Under the pieces are notes generated by a model. It ran no database searches. It was not told the origin of the DNA and saw nothing but the letters and a program-made list of their open reading frames with translations. Shown here piece by piece: positions 36,118 through 48,290 of a stretch of DNA of 64,000 bases. Location: contig JAMXBD010001357.1 of assembly GCA_024138025.1 (NCBI GenBank), positions 62,001-126,000 on the forward strand, written 5' to 3'. Every line of letters begins with the position of its first letter. The first letter of the stretch is position 1. A program made the translations under genes and the position numbers. Origin of the DNA: Combretum micranthum (lineage: Eukaryota; Streptophyta; Magnoliopsida; Myrtales; Combretaceae).

Positions 36118-39100
36118 TGTCACGCCCTAAGGGTACCCTAGTAGTAGTAAACAAGATACACTTCATTACTATTACTAGTTTACCTTCTGAGAATGACATA
36201 TTTTCAATAAATAGGATCTTTTAGTTGCTTGGATAAGATGAACAAATATATATAAGACATAAATTAGTGAATAACTGTCATACTAAGTTTGTGAATAAAA
36301 ATAAAATATTACAGACCATAACATTTCTATAAACTCCTGCAAATACATAGCTAGAGTTTCTAATGCAAAGTACTTGCAACTAAAAAAAAATAGAAATACA
36401 TATTCTTATCCTATGCTATTTCTTAAGCTTCTAGCCTCTAATTTCTTACTGGGACCATGCTCCTAGTAATGAGCCAAGGTCACAGAGTGAACCTGAAAAG
36501 ATTGTTGAAGTGTGAGCTAAACCACGAGCTTAGTGAATAATCAGAACTTATCACATAACACATACAAGTTATTTAACAATCATATGAAACATATCAATCA
36601 AACATATGTATAAATACAAGTCTGGATAACCCAGAATCCAAACAGGATGAAGATTTATACCCTCTCATTGGGGTTGAAGGATCACAATCTATGGCCTACC
36701 TACCCAGGAGAGACTAATTAATTATCTCTTTGAATTTATTGTGTCTTAACATTCATTTCCTACTTTAGCTTTAGAAAATCTACTAAGTGTTAGTCATTTC
36801 CAAGCAATACCATAAGCGGCGTCGCTCATTTACCACTTAGTTCCTATGGTATCAACATAACAAAGGTAATCTTGTGATTAACTAATAGCTTTCTTGCCTA
36901 GATAAGCCAAGCATTACCAGATATCCGAAATACTAACACGTAGTAGGCTACCACTTACTCAAATGCTATTTTATGCAAAACATGCGATGCATGTACAATT
37001 TCCATTATGGTATAAGTAGTTTTAATTAATTTGAAGGCGATCGAGCAATATAGACATTCAAATCATGTTATATACACAATATAGTCATACATAATTCTGT
37101 TGTCATTTTTCATAGAGTGACTTGGAAATCAATACAACACACAATTCCCATAACCATATAGTACACTCAAATTATTATCTTCTATTTAAAGTTTGCTAAA
37201 TTACAAGCACATACAATGTAATAAGACTGAGTTACTTACCTGCTCATGTCGCTCAGTCGTAGTAATCGTCAGGAAAGTCTTCATAAGCACCCAAGTCATC
37301 TATTGAGATGAATAATATATTCATCAATGACACAAAATCTATATGACTAACTGCCTATGAATGTCCAAGTGTCCTATCGTGCTGCTGGGTTTTCGTTCTA
37401 TTACTAAATTAATTCTTTGGAGATCTTAAGATAATTAAATATTAATCTATTTTTATTTTCAAGTTTTTTGGTTTGATTTTGTTTGATATTTATCTATTAA
37501 ACAGGTATTTAGAAATTTAACAATTTAGTTAATTTACTTTTATAGTTTTTATTGTTTAAAACTATCGATTTTCTTTCGATTTTCTTGATATAAATTCCTC
37601 ATAAAGAAAAAATATCCCTACATTCACAAATTTAGATTATTTAAATTTTCATTGTTATCTAATTATTTATAAGTATTCATTTAGATAAATACTTAATAAC
37701 TACTAAACTCATAATTTTTCTTGTAACTAATTAAATACATCCATAATGACAATAAATTTATTAACAAAAAGATTTGCTAAATTAAATAAAGTTATTTTCG
37801 AAAAATTATTGTTGGCCGAAATATTATAATAATAATAATTTCGGTGACAACATTAATAATAATAATAACAACAATAATTACGGAAAAGACAATAAAAATA
37901 AAATATTTTTCACAATAATAATACTTGTAATATTTATCATATAATTTAAATAATCACTTATTTACAAATCTTTACTATTAAAGTTAAAAATTAGTAGTAA
38001 TATTCCTAAAATAGCTTTAGACTTAGCTTTTGAGTTTTTATTATAATTACTACATATAATAATATTTAAGAAATGATAATTTCAAAAAAATTATTAATTT
38101 AAGTATTGTGAATAATATTAGAAATATTAACAATTATAGTTGTAAAACTTAATGAACTTGGATTAAATTAACAATAATGATTTATATTACTAATAATCCT
38201 CTCTTGTTAATGTTAATAATCTCATTATATAATACTTAAATATTATATGTTTATTAATACTGAAAAAAAAAATTTTAATTTTTTTAAAACTCAATTTTTC
38301 AAAAATTTTGATATTACATTACTAATATGTAATAGCATTTTTAATATTTACAAATAAATAAATAATAACAGTCCTAAAAATTTATAACATTAATTATTAT
38401 ATTATTTAATTTAATCAATTTCGTTTTTAATTTTTTTTTACAAAAATAAAAAGTCGAGAGGTACACGGGGTGGAACACGCTAGTGTTCCTCCCCGTGCTC
38501 ATCAAGAAGACACTATTCATCGTCTTCCTCGATGAACTCGACTGATTCTTGACGTTCCAAGGCCCATGTTTTAGTTCCTATGAGTTCCTACAACACTTTA
38601 CTATCTAAATATCAAATCAAAATAACAACATGTTCCATGATTTTCATATCATCAAAATAAAACTAGGGTTTTTGAAAATCACCTTACTCGAGCCAATCCG
38701 ATGAAATTTGAAGCTTGTTTTCATGTTGGTTGAGTTCCTATGATTATCAAAATTCAGTTCCAATCCTTAGTTTAAAAAAAACAAAACAACTTGAATTACA
38801 TCAATTCACCTCTTGCTTGTTTTCAAGCATTATTCATGCTAGTTTTCTTCTTATTCAAACTAGGATGATTTGAGCGGTTTAATTTCCATTTTTAGGTTGC
38901 TTTGGATATTGATTAAGAGTAGTTTTGATCTGAAAAATTTGAGAGAAGGTTGTGATTGTTTGCATGTTCATTAAGAGCCTTAAACATACATATATATATA
39001 GAGAGAGAGAAAGATAGAAAAAGAAAGAGCTTACTAGAGCATTTCCCCCTGTAATTTTGATCCGAATTTCCTTCACTTTGTTACTGTTTTATCAGTTGTT

Positions 39101-40153
39101 CTTATTTTCATAAATGAGGGGTTGATTTGGCAAGATTTAGTTGGCTTAAGAGTTGATTTTGTTGACTTGTCATGCATTATTTGAGCAAATTTTGGTTCTC
39201 ACATTTCAAGAAGATCAAAGCCCTACATATATACATTCTATACGTATCCTGCAAGTTTATACATAATACTAATATTTAAATACTAATTATACCTATATTT
39301 GGATGGTTTATTAGGTGATTTGGGTACAATTTAGTTAACAATTGAGAGTTTTTATACAACAATATTTTTATTGAGTTATATCAAATACTTAGATTCTCAA
39401 ACAATACAAATTTAAGTTTTAATTTTATGTGATTAATTGTTTTTGAAATTTTATCTCCCGCGATTAAGGTTTCCTAAACTTATTAGGTCAGTTTTTGTTT
39501 TAGACTCCAAAAGCTTAAGAAAACCTTAATTTGAACAATGGTATGATTCAAATATTTATTTGAAGTTTAGATCTTGAGTTATACATTAGTTTATGTTTTT
39601 GTTGTGTATTTATAATTCTAACGGTTTATCTTAAGGTTATCATTTCCCAACTATAAGCGTAGTTGATTAACTACTTAATATTGTCTTTGATATAGAAGCT
39701 AAATTGTCTATATATCTTAGGTTTGGATACCCACTATGAAATCTTATCAGTAGTGTTTATTACTATCTAAGAATCTCGAATTTTAGGGTTTAAATCCATG
39801 TATAGGTTCATTACTACTCATTATTCTAGTCTCGGGTTTTTATTGAGTGCAATAGTAGTCATTTAATTTCTATATTTATACTTTTTTATTTAATCTATTT
39901 GTATGACAAGTTTTGGGTTTGAAAATTTGAGTTTCCTTTAATCATATCTTGAATTATCAGCTCAAAATACGGAATCTCATTTTTGGTATCAATTAGGATC
40001 AAAGAAGTTCTTTATTCGGTTCATAGATCTTAACCCAGCCAAATTTAAATTATGGATCTATTTTTAGGTTTTTATTGAATTCTAGGTTTACTAACTAGTT
40101 CATTCTTTCTATTCTAGAGTCGTGTATTATCATGAAAAATTTCCGGGGTTTAT
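36118..40153 (-). mobile_element. S3: solo LTR, 4.0 kb
   Basis: Left terminus TGTCACGCCCTAAGGGTACC at 36118; right end CGGGGTTTATA at about 40153, where TACA would be expected. The flanking five bases, CCTCT and GCTCC, match at three positions, so the duplication is degenerate and the insertion is probably old. It splits the gypsy1 integrase frame: LKE-like coding ends at 40154 and EAYASAYSIH resumes at 36117. Internal strings match S1 and S2 (GGATGAAGATTTATACCCTC, TCATTGGGGTTGAAGG). It has long AT-rich stretches. Confidence 0.85.
36808..36851. repeat. Conserved hairpin in S3
   Basis: TACCATA (36808-36814) pairs perfectly with TATGGTA (36845-36851), at the site of the S1 and S2 hairpins. A G-C pair of S1 is an A-T pair here. 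Confidence 0.55.
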
Positions 40154-41677
40154 AGCTCCTTCCTTAAATCATTGATCGCATGCACCCATACCTGATAATT
40201 CCATCATCATCCAGTCTTAACTCTTTTCTACTTCTTGTTTTGATAACATTAATTAACCTTTCTCTATCAATATCCTCCATCGAGCCTTGCTTAATTTGCT
40301 CAAGTAATGTAGGCTATAAGCTTAAGTTCATAGGCATAGCATCCCCTTCCTTCAACATCACCTCAACATCCATTCTTCTAAAGTCCTCTAATATCTCCTT
40401 TTGAGTAGTAACCATATCTGCCACATTCATTTATCTTTTCCTACTCAAGGCATCTACTACCACATTTGCTTTCACTGAATGGTATAAGATCTCAACATCA
40501 TAATTTTTTATTAACTCAAGCCACCATCTTTGTCTCATATTGAGTTCCTTTTGGGTGAAAATATATTTCAAGCTCTTATGATCAGCATATATCTGACATT
40601 TTTCACCAAAAAAGTAGTGTCTCCACAATTTCAAAGAAAAACTACTACTACAAGTTCTAAGTCATGAATTGGGTAATTTCTTTCATGCGGTTTCAATTGT
40701 CTAAGGGCATAAGCAATCACTTTACCATCTAGCATTAACATACATCTATGTCTTTGGATAGAAGCATCACTGTAAATCACAAATTCCTTATTACTGGTGA
40801 GTAATGCTAAGACAGGCACTGATACTAACCGTTTCTTCAATTCCCGAAAACTTTATTCACATTTATACCATATAAACCTTACATTCTTTTGAGCCAACCT
40901 TGTCATAGGAGTTGCAATCCTTGAAAGTCCTTAAATAAATCTCCAATAATACCCAGTCATTCCAAGAAAATTTTAAACTTTATAACAGTAGTAGGTCTCT
41001 TCCATTTTGTTATAGCTTTTATTTTCTCTAGATCTACTAATATACCTTCTTTTGAAATCATATGACCTAGAAAGGCTATTTCCTTAAGCCAAAACTTACA
41101 TTTAATAAACTTCACATACAATTTCTTTTCTCTTAATTGTTGCAATACAAGTCTCAAGTGCTCTTCATGCTCCTCATAACTCCGCGAGTATATCAATATA
41201 TTATCAATAAACACAATCACAAACCAATGTAAGTAATCCTTGAATACTTGATTCATAGGGTCCATGAAAGTTGTAGGAGCATTAGTTGATCCAAAAGGTA
41301 TGACTAGAACACATAATGTCCATACCTTATACGAAAGGTAGTCTTGGACACATCTTGTGGCTTAATCTTTAGCCGATAATATCTAAATCACAAATCAATC
41401 TCGGAAAACACTATAGCATCTTTCAATTGATTAAAAGGGCATATATTCTTTATAGTCACCTGATTTAGCTCACAATAATCAATACACATCCTCATGATGT
41501 TGTCCTTCTTCGTTATAAACAATAGTGGAGCACCCTAAAGTGATATACTAGGCCGTATAAAACCATGGTCTTGTAACTCCTGTAACTGCTTTTCAGATTC
41601 TTTTAATTCTATAGAGGTCATTCTATATGGTGGTTTTGAAATAGGCGTTTTTCCTAGAATCACATCAATGCCAAACT
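40154..41677 (-). pseudogene. Reverse transcriptase, RNase H and integrase start of gypsy1
   Basis: Pol makes the DNA copy of the element. The RT core reads [20 protein letters not shown] (41265-40957); the active-site pair is FIDN where FIDD is needed, so the enzyme would be dead. Upstream RT sequence lies at 41270-41677 with stops. RNase H follows as [16 protein letters not shown] and [17 protein letters not shown] (40840-40631), then [20 protein letters not shown] and VDALSRKR (40634-40431). The integrase start continues to 40154, where S3 interrupts it. Confidence 0.85.
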
Positions 41678-42548
41678 CTATCTCCCAATCAAGAGGTGAA
41701 CTAGTAGATCATTGGGAAACACATCCACAAATTCTCTCACCATTGGTACCATATTAATAGTCAACTCTTTAGTACTAATGGATGCTACTAAAGGTTTCTC
41801 CCATAACTCCATAGAATACATATTTTTAGGTCTTTGCCTCTCAAGAGTATATATAAGCTCTTTATCCTTCAAGTGAAAACTTAACATTGCTCTATTACAA
41901 TCTATGGTGATTTGATAAAAATTTAGCCAATTCATACCCAATATTACATTAAAATAAAACATAGGCAAGACAATAATATCAATGGGCATGTTTACAATAG
42001 AAACTAATACATCAACATTCCTACAAATGCGAGTTAACTTAGATCCATGACATAAAGGAGTACTAATACACAAAGTATGATCATATATCACATCAAGAAT
42101 GAGATTACAAGTACTCAAAACCCCCTCAGATATGCAGGTATGAGTAGCACCAGTATCAACCAATACGTATGCAAGTTGTGCTGAAACTAACAATGTACCT
42201 GTTCGTATATCCATAGAAGAAGCTTCCTTATACTACTGAAGTACAAATATTTTAGTTGCATTCTTCCCATTTTCTTTCTCAGCACTAGCACCATGTCCGC
42301 TCCCATTTTTGTCCTTACAGATGCTTGATGTCCATGTTGCTTACATATGTAGCAAAATATAATCGTCAAGATGGGATTCTTGCACTTAGAAACTTTATGT
42401 CCTTCTTGCCCAAATACAAAACAAGCCATTGGGTTCCATTTACACTCAACCAAAACATGGGATCCAAAACAGTGAGTGCATTTCTTATCAAAGGTAAAGG
42501 GAGGAGTAGAAGTCTTCGTTGTCGTCCTTTAGCTAATCTTTTTACTCA
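41678..42548 (-). pseudogene. Gag end with zinc knuckles, and protease, of gypsy1
   Basis: The gag end shows CTHCFGSHVLVEC, then CFVFGQEGHKVSKC (second cysteine replaced by F) and CYICKQHGHQAS followed by R where the last cysteine should be, so the zinc knuckles are damaged. The protease frame (42214-41678) reads YVLVDTGATHTCIS with the catalytic DTG intact and later FYFNVILGMNWL, a normal protease end. The two frames overlap by a shift near 42200. Gag continues beyond S4 at 52627. Confidence 0.85.
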
Positions 42549-42828
42549 GAAATTGTCACGCCTGATGAACCAAAATTACTCCTATTTTATTAGTGCTAAA
42601 ACATATGTTTGATGGTCATTTATATTAGGAATTTAGCACTTGAATTAATGGAGTTAAGCTTTTAGGTCTTTAAAGGAGATATTTTTCAAAGAAAGCGAAG
42701 ACGGTCAAAAAATGTAAAGTTTGGATCAAGAAGAACTCAACATGACAAGAACAAGCCATGTCTTTCAACCATTACAAGAAAGAAGCAAAATTAAGGGCTA
42801 AATATCAAGCTTTTGGAAGACATTTATG

Positions 42829-43040
42829 AGACATGACCTGTCCCAAACCGTGTCAACCTGGAAATTCAACTTTGCAAGGGACATTTCTGGGACAAGCCGT
42901 ATCCCAAGTCGTGTCAGTGAAGAAAAAAGTGCACAGCAAGGGACATTTCTGGGACAAGCCGTGTCCCTAGTCATGTCGATTTCCATAGTGAAGAAAACAG
43001 CCAGACATTCAAGTGACATGACCTGTCCCCAAACCTGTCG
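42829..43040. repeat. Tandem repeats with GGGACA hairpins in the E2 LTR
   Basis: About four diverged units of 50-75 bases, with cores GGGACATTTCTGGGACAAGC and GACATGACCTGTCCC. GGGACA-agccg-TGTCCC (42951-42967) is a perfect 6-base-pair hairpin; the unit before (42889-42905) has one changed base. The same array is in the 3' LTR (about 46990-47205). Confidence 0.75.
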
Positions 43041-43128
43041 ATTTGACAGTCCGTTACTTTTTAGAAACGACTTTTTTATGAATAGTAACCCCCTATTTAT
43101 TAAAGAAACGTCTATTGGACATTAAAGG

Positions 43129-43290
43129 GGTGTTACTTTGAAAAGCCAAAAGACCCGTAACTCCCGTAACTTCCCATTTCCTCCATATGAGCATTCAATT
43201 CCATTTATGTGTTACTTTGGAAAGCCAAAAGACCATAACTCCGTAACTTCCCATTTCCTCCATCAATGAGCATTCAATTCCATTTATGCA
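43129..43290. repeat. About 80-base tandem duplication in the E2 LTR
   Basis: GTGTTACTTTGAAAAGCC to CATTCAATTCCATTTAT (about 43129-43208) is repeated at about 43209-43290, just upstream of the TATA box. The 3' LTR has the same duplication (about 47289-47450). Confidence 0.8.
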
Positions 43291-44268
43291 AAGATCATTA
43301 TAAAATGAAGATGAGAGAAGAACAAGAAAAGGAGAGACAGAAAAAAAAAACACTTTTATGTATTTTCACAGCAGCATTTGTGCTTGAGTGTATCAATTTA
43401 TCAAGGAACATCATTTGTATTGCTAATATAATTTTAGATCCTTTCTATTTCTCCTTGTTATTGATTTATATTGTTTTATCTATGGAGGAGTAGTTTAATA
43501 TTGCTTGGGTATTGTGGATCCTTGATTGATTTCATGTGATTCTTTGTTCTTAATTTCAAAACGTGTTGATTTTATTGTATTCAATAGCTTGCGCCTAAAG
43601 AATGAGTCTAATTGGATGGTGCATCCCATTGGATTCATGTTTGAATTTTGTTAAAAATACACCGAGAGGTTGATTTAATGAATAGATCTAAAGCTATTGA
43701 TGAGATTGCTCATAATCACCTAGAGATAGGGATGGTGAAATCTTCTGTCACTCGTTTTGAATTCATCAGTTTGGTTTTAAAACGAAGGATTCTTGTTCTT
43801 TATGCAAATTTAAGTTGCTAATAGTCAGGAAGACATTCCGACAGTTTGGCTTAGGTTTAGGTGCTTTTGACTTTGAGAGAAGCATTAGCATAATTTAGTG
43901 AATCCGATGGTTCAATAATCAATACAACTTTTTGAGAAAATTCTTGAGTCATATGAATAGATCTTAGGTGAAGCATGACCCAAGCAACCTTGTGAATTGA
44001 TTTATCCTTTTGTATGCTTGCTGCGAAATCTGTGAATATTAGACTTAGTTTAGTTTCTATGTATATAAAACCAAATCTGATTTTTTCGGCTTGATAATAG
44101 GAAAAGAGTGAGTAGAAGTACTCATCAACGTTCCCTAGGAATATGACCTAGATCATTTCTCTATGCTACATCTGATGGGTGCGCTTGCCCTGTAAGACCA
44201 TAGTTGAAAAGAAAACGATTTAGAAAATTTATAAATTTAAAACTTGGTCTTTTGAACTATCAAGTTTT

Positions 44269-44286
44269 TGGCGCCGTTGCCGGGGA
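44269..44286 (+). promoter_or_regulatory. tRNA-Asp primer binding site of E2
   Basis: TGGCGCCGTTGCCGGGGA is complementary over 18 bases to the 3' end of plant tRNA-Asp(GTC). This primer site is characteristic of Athila/Tat-group elements. Confidence 0.9.
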
Positions 44287-44786
44287 TTGATTGGTGATAT
44301 TTTGAAAGCTTAATACTATTACTCTAGCCATTTTTTTTTCTTTCTTTTTGGTTTGAATCTGTGGTAATTTACCTCTTTGTGCTTAACCTGATAAAGCATT
44401 ATAATGGATTTTGGTTGGTGGAATCATAAAGATCAATATTATAATGTCCTTTATAATCCTCAAAATGAACCTGAATTAAAACAAATATTGTGTGCTGGTA
44501 CTGTGGTGAGACAGTATATTACTGTTTATGTCTAATCCCTGTTTTTATGATGCTCCTGCATGCATTCAATTACCTCCATTGTTTTGTAATGAAGAAATTG
44601 TTGATGAAAACTCAAAACTTTAGCTCATGAAAATTTGTTTTAGATACATCATCATCACAGGCGCTTTTCAATGAATTAGATACTTTGCATGATTCTGACC
44701 ATGTTGAGTGTGATAAGATGATGGAGAATGTTTGTGAATTTGATTTTGAAACAAAAATTTTGAAAATTCTATGAGCAAAGTGAAGT

Positions 44787-45008
44787 TTGGAGGAGGGTTC
44801 GTTTGAGTTGATAAATGAGAAAATTCATGTTACCACAGAAGAAATGGAGGATGGAGAGGTCGAGCTGAAACAAGAAAATGTAGAAATCGTCTGTTCTACA
44901 TTTGATGAAAAATCTGAAAGTGTGGAAGATGATGAGCCTATTGGATATATCATTGATTTTGTGATAGAACCAATTTTCCAATACCCTCTCCCCATGAAAA
45001 ATTTCTAA
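44787..45008 (+). CDS. Small acidic ORF in E2, unrecognised
   Basis: 73 residues, rich in E and D (MEEGSFELINEKIHVTTEEM, later SESVEDDEPIGY). No known domain. It could be a remnant of ORF1 or polymerase sequence or chance; it lies where non-autonomous elements of this kind often keep a decayed coding piece. Confidence 0.25.
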   Translation: MEEGSFELINEKIHVTTEEMEDGEVELKQENVEIVCSTFDEKSESVEDDEPIGYIIDFVIEPIFQYPLPMKNF

Positions 45009-45178
45009 AATTTTTGCTGAATCTTGTTGTGCTTAAAAAGAAAACCAGGATGAGAAGTAAATTTCTACTAATTTTGATAAAAACTTGTGTCTGGGACACA
45101 TTTGTTTGGGATCCTGGTGGATGAGAGTATCATTTTTGTTAATAAGTCGAGCCAACGACGTTAAAAAAGTGCGCTTCT

Positions 45179-45192
45179 TGGGAGGCAACCCA
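45179..45192 (+). other. GGGAGGCAACCCA hairpin motif in E2
   Basis: GCGCTTCTTGGGAGGCAACC continues into CCA; TGGG (45179-45182) pairs with CCCA (45189-45192). From memory, this string recurs in the 3' non-coding part of many plant Athila/Tat-like elements. Its role is unknown to me. Confidence 0.5.
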
Positions 45193-45466
45193 TGTCTAAC
45201 TTTCTTTTCTTTTGTCTTTTTCTTTTTCTTTTTAGACTCATGATCATCATTTTCTGCTATTGATGGTTAAGTGTTGTTCTTAATGGTAGGATGGAAATTC
45301 AAGAGGAAACAAAGCAGAAAACTCCAGCCCATATGCACTTTGTTATGACTTGCTCTCACAGCTGCTCTATTTTGATGAAGAATATGACTATCTTGTAGCT
45401 GGATGTTGATTCTTAAACAGGGAAGTTCATTTTCTTTTTCCTTTCCTCACTTATTGCATATATTTT

Positions 45467-45506
45467 GACATTGGGGACAATGTCCCAATTAAGTGTGGGG
45501 GAGGGA
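45467..45506 (+). promoter_or_regulatory. Internal hairpin plus polypurine tract of E2
   Basis: GACATTG-GGGA-CAATGTC (45467-45484) is a perfect 7-base-pair hairpin; eight bases later GTGTGGGGGAGGGA (45493-45506). Same layout as 2720-2760 in E1 with an unrelated stem sequence. Confidence 0.75.
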
Positions 45507-46017
45507 TACTCTTGAGAAGGGAATATTTGGTTTTCTATGCTTGTTTTGAATGTGAAAAAAAAAAAAAACCCACTTTACACTTTGCTATTGTACTTGAAAA
45601 TATACTCAGAAAAATGTTTAGAAATAGCATTCATAAAAAAAAAAAAAAGAGACTTCTAGTACCTTACTCATCTATTTTGTGATTAGTATACTTAGTTGAA
45701 ATTGTAGGATGAAATCTAGGTGTGGTAAACTTACTTGCTAATTAGGGATGGAATCTAGAGTCTAAAAGTGGATCGAAGTCCTTAGTTGAAAGTTAAATGG
45801 TTGTGGTTCTAAGCTTGTTGATTTATATATTTTCTTTTCAAATATTTTGAGAGCCCTCCTAATCTTTGGTGAAAGAGCATATGAAGTTCATCACTTGGTG
45901 ATCCTTTTTAGAATAAATCTCTTTGGAAATAATCAATTGTTGTGCTAAATTGAATACAAATAGCATGCTTCTTATATACAATTGATGAAAAAAAATCAAA
46001 AGGCCTATACTCCAATG

Positions 46018-46272
46018 ACTCAAGCATTTGAGTTATGAGTATCCTAACTTGAAGGTTAGAGTGAGTAGAGAGTTCGATGGGGTCCCTTTAAAACCTGGTC
46101 ACTTGGGTGATGAGCCCGGGATGTGCCGACTCGATGAACTCACTATAACGAGAAGGGCGGAAAGGCAAAAGTTCATTAGATGAACTTGAAAAAGAAGCTG
46201 AAAAGATGCAGGCTACACCCTGTCCAGAGGAAAAGGAAAAGAAGCGGGCAAAAACCCGTCCCTCTGAAGGCT
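46018..46272 (+). other. Conserved non-coding block shared with E1
   Basis: Counterpart of 3321-3559. The 3' part folds as a nested hairpin: CAGAGG (46225-46230) with CCTCTG (46261-46266), and inside it CGGG (46245-46248) with CCCG (46255-46258). No ORF spans the block. Confidence 0.75.
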
Positions 46273-46684
46273 AAAAAAAAAAAAATTTGAAGAGATTTTT
46301 AAATAAAGGGAGAAAATCCAGGGGAAGAACAGATACAATTACTTTCACTTTAGATTGTTGTGCTTAGAAAAGTAGTTGAAGAGTTTATATATTTGTTAAT
46401 AAGTGGTGAAGTATAACTAGGTCTCTTTTGCTATTGTTTGACTTCGTGTTTATTTTGTGACTTTGGAAGCTATTTTTAATTGGTGAGGGTAAAGTTTAAC
46501 TTACCTGGATTAGCCTTAGAATTTCGATTTTGGTATGCTAGTTACATATAAATGATAGATTTGAGCAATAGGTACAAAAGCAAGTTATTATGATCTAAAA
46601 TGATTTATGAATGCTATGTAAGTTTTCACTTGTGAAAAATTCTGAGCATATTTGATGATGGTTTTTTCTTTGTTCTTAAATTGT

Positions 46685-46720
46685 TTGCTTGAGGACAAGC
46701 AAGTGTTTAAGTGTGGGGGA
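46685..46720 (+). promoter_or_regulatory. Terminal hairpin and polypurine tract of E2
   Basis: TTGCTTG-AGGA-CAAGCAA (46685-46702), 8 bases, GTGTGGGGGA (46711-46720), then the 3' LTR at 46724. Stem and loop are identical to those of E1. Confidence 0.85.
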
Positions 46721-46723
46721 ATT

Positions 46724-48290
46724 TGATGAACCAAAATTATTCCTATTTTATGAGTGCTAAAACATATGTTTGATGGTCATTTATTATGGGAATTTAGCAC
46801 TTGAATTAATGGAGTTAAGCTTTTAGGTCTTTAAAGGAGATATTTTTCAAAGAAAGCAAAGACGGGTCAAAAATGTAAAGTTTGGATCAAGAAGAACTCA
46901 ACATGACAAGAACAAGCCATGTCTTTCAACCATTACAAGAAAGAAGCAAAATTAAGGGCTAAATATCAAGCTTTTGGAAGACATTTATGAGACATGACCT
47001 GTCCCAAACCGTGTCAACTGGAAATTAACTTTGCAAGGGACATTTCTGGGACAAGCCGTGTCCCAAGTCGTGTCAGTGAAGAAAAAATGCACAGCAAGGG
47101 ACATTTCTGGGACAAGCCGTGTCCCTAGTCATGTCGATTTCCATAGTGAAGAAAACAGCCAGACATTCAAGTGACATGACCTGTCCCCAAACCTGTCGAT
47201 TTGACAGTCCGTTACTTTTTGAGAAACGACTTTTTTAATGAATAGTAACCCCTATTTATTAAAGAAACGTCTATTGGACATTAAAGGGGTGTTACTTTGA
47301 AAAGCCAAAAGACCCGTAACTCCCGTAACTTCCCATTTCCTCCATAATGCATTCAATTCCATTTATGTGTTACTTTGAAAAGCCAAAAGACCCATAACTC
47401 CCGTAACTTCCCATTTCCTCCATCAATGAGCATTAATTCCATTTATGCAAAGATCATTATAAATTGAAGATGGAGAAGAAGAACAAGAAAAGGAGAGACA
47501 CAGAAAAAAAATAATACTTTTATGTATTTTCACAGAAGCATTTGTGCTTGAGTGTATCAATTTATCAAGGAACATCATTTGTATTGCTAATATAATTTTA
47601 GATCCTTTCTATTTCTCCTTGTTATTGATTTATATTGTTTTATCTATGGAGGAGTAGTTTAATATTGCTTGGGTATTGTGGATCCTTGATTGATTTCATG
47701 TGATTCTTTGTTCTTAATTTCAAAATGTGTTGATTTTATTGTATTCAATAGCTTGTGCTAAAGAATGAGTCTAATTGGATGGTGCATCCCATTGGATTCA
47801 TGTTTGAATTTTGTTAAAAATACACGAGAGGTTGATTTAATGAATAGATCTAAAGCTATTGAAGAGATTGCTCATAATCACCTAGAGATAGGGATGGTGA
47901 AATCTTCTGTCACTCGTTTTGAATTCATCAGTTTGGTTTTAAAACGAAGGATTCTTGTTCTTTATGCAAATTTAAGTTGCTAATAGTCAGGAAGACATTC
48001 CGACAGTTTGGCTTAGGTTTAGGTGCTTTTGACTTTGAGAGAAGCATTAGCATAATTTAGTGAATCTGATGGTTCAATATTCAATACAACTTTTTGAGAA
48101 AATTCTTGAGTCATATGAATAGATCTTAGGTGAAGCATGACCCAAGCAACCTTGTGAATTGATTTATCCTTTTGTATGCTTGCTGCGAAATCTGTGAATA
48201 TTAGACTTAGTTTAGTTTCTATATATATAAAACCAATTTTGATTATTTTCGGCTTGATAATAGGAAAAGAGTGAGTAGAAGTACTCATCA
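46724..48290 (+). repeat. 3' LTR of E2, with a 135-base deletion at its end
   Basis: Starts TGATGAACC and ends GTACTCATCA, next to the ACGCC duplication. It lacks the last 135 bases of the 5' LTR (44128-44262). A 7-base string ATCAACG occurs in the 5' LTR at 44124-44130 and would be formed by the full LTR end ATCA plus ACG of the duplication. Loss between the two copies explains the junction exactly. Confidence 0.9.

Larger units (their letters stand above)
42563..44262 (+). repeat. 5' LTR of E2
   Basis: Runs from TGATGAACC to GAACTATCA (terminal inverted repeat TGAT...ATCA), 1.7 kb, ending 6 bases before the primer site. It contains tandem repeats (42829-43040 and 43129-43290) and a TATA box TATAAAAT (43299-43306). 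The U5 part includes TTCCCTAGGAATATGACC, typical for the Athila group. Short ORFs here (for example 43266-43493) are not conserved genes. Confidence 0.9.
42563..48290 (+). mobile_element. E2: non-autonomous Athila-like LTR element
   Basis: Two LTRs (42563-44262 and 46724-48290) flank 2.46 kb of mostly non-coding DNA. The target duplication ACGCC is at 42558-42562 and 48291-48295. A tRNA-Asp primer site is at 44269-44286 and a polypurine tract at 46711-46720. No gag or polymerase domain is seen, so it would depend on proteins of another element. The LTRs are nearly identical by eye apart from small indels and one 135-base deletion, so E2 is the youngest layer of this nest. Confidence 0.9.

Noticed and set aside
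44128..44262. 135-base spacer between LTR and primer site of E2 as a novel replication feature.
   Set aside because: The segment has typical Athila U5 sequence and ends ATCA beside the primer site, so it is the normal LTR end; the 3' LTR has a deletion instead.
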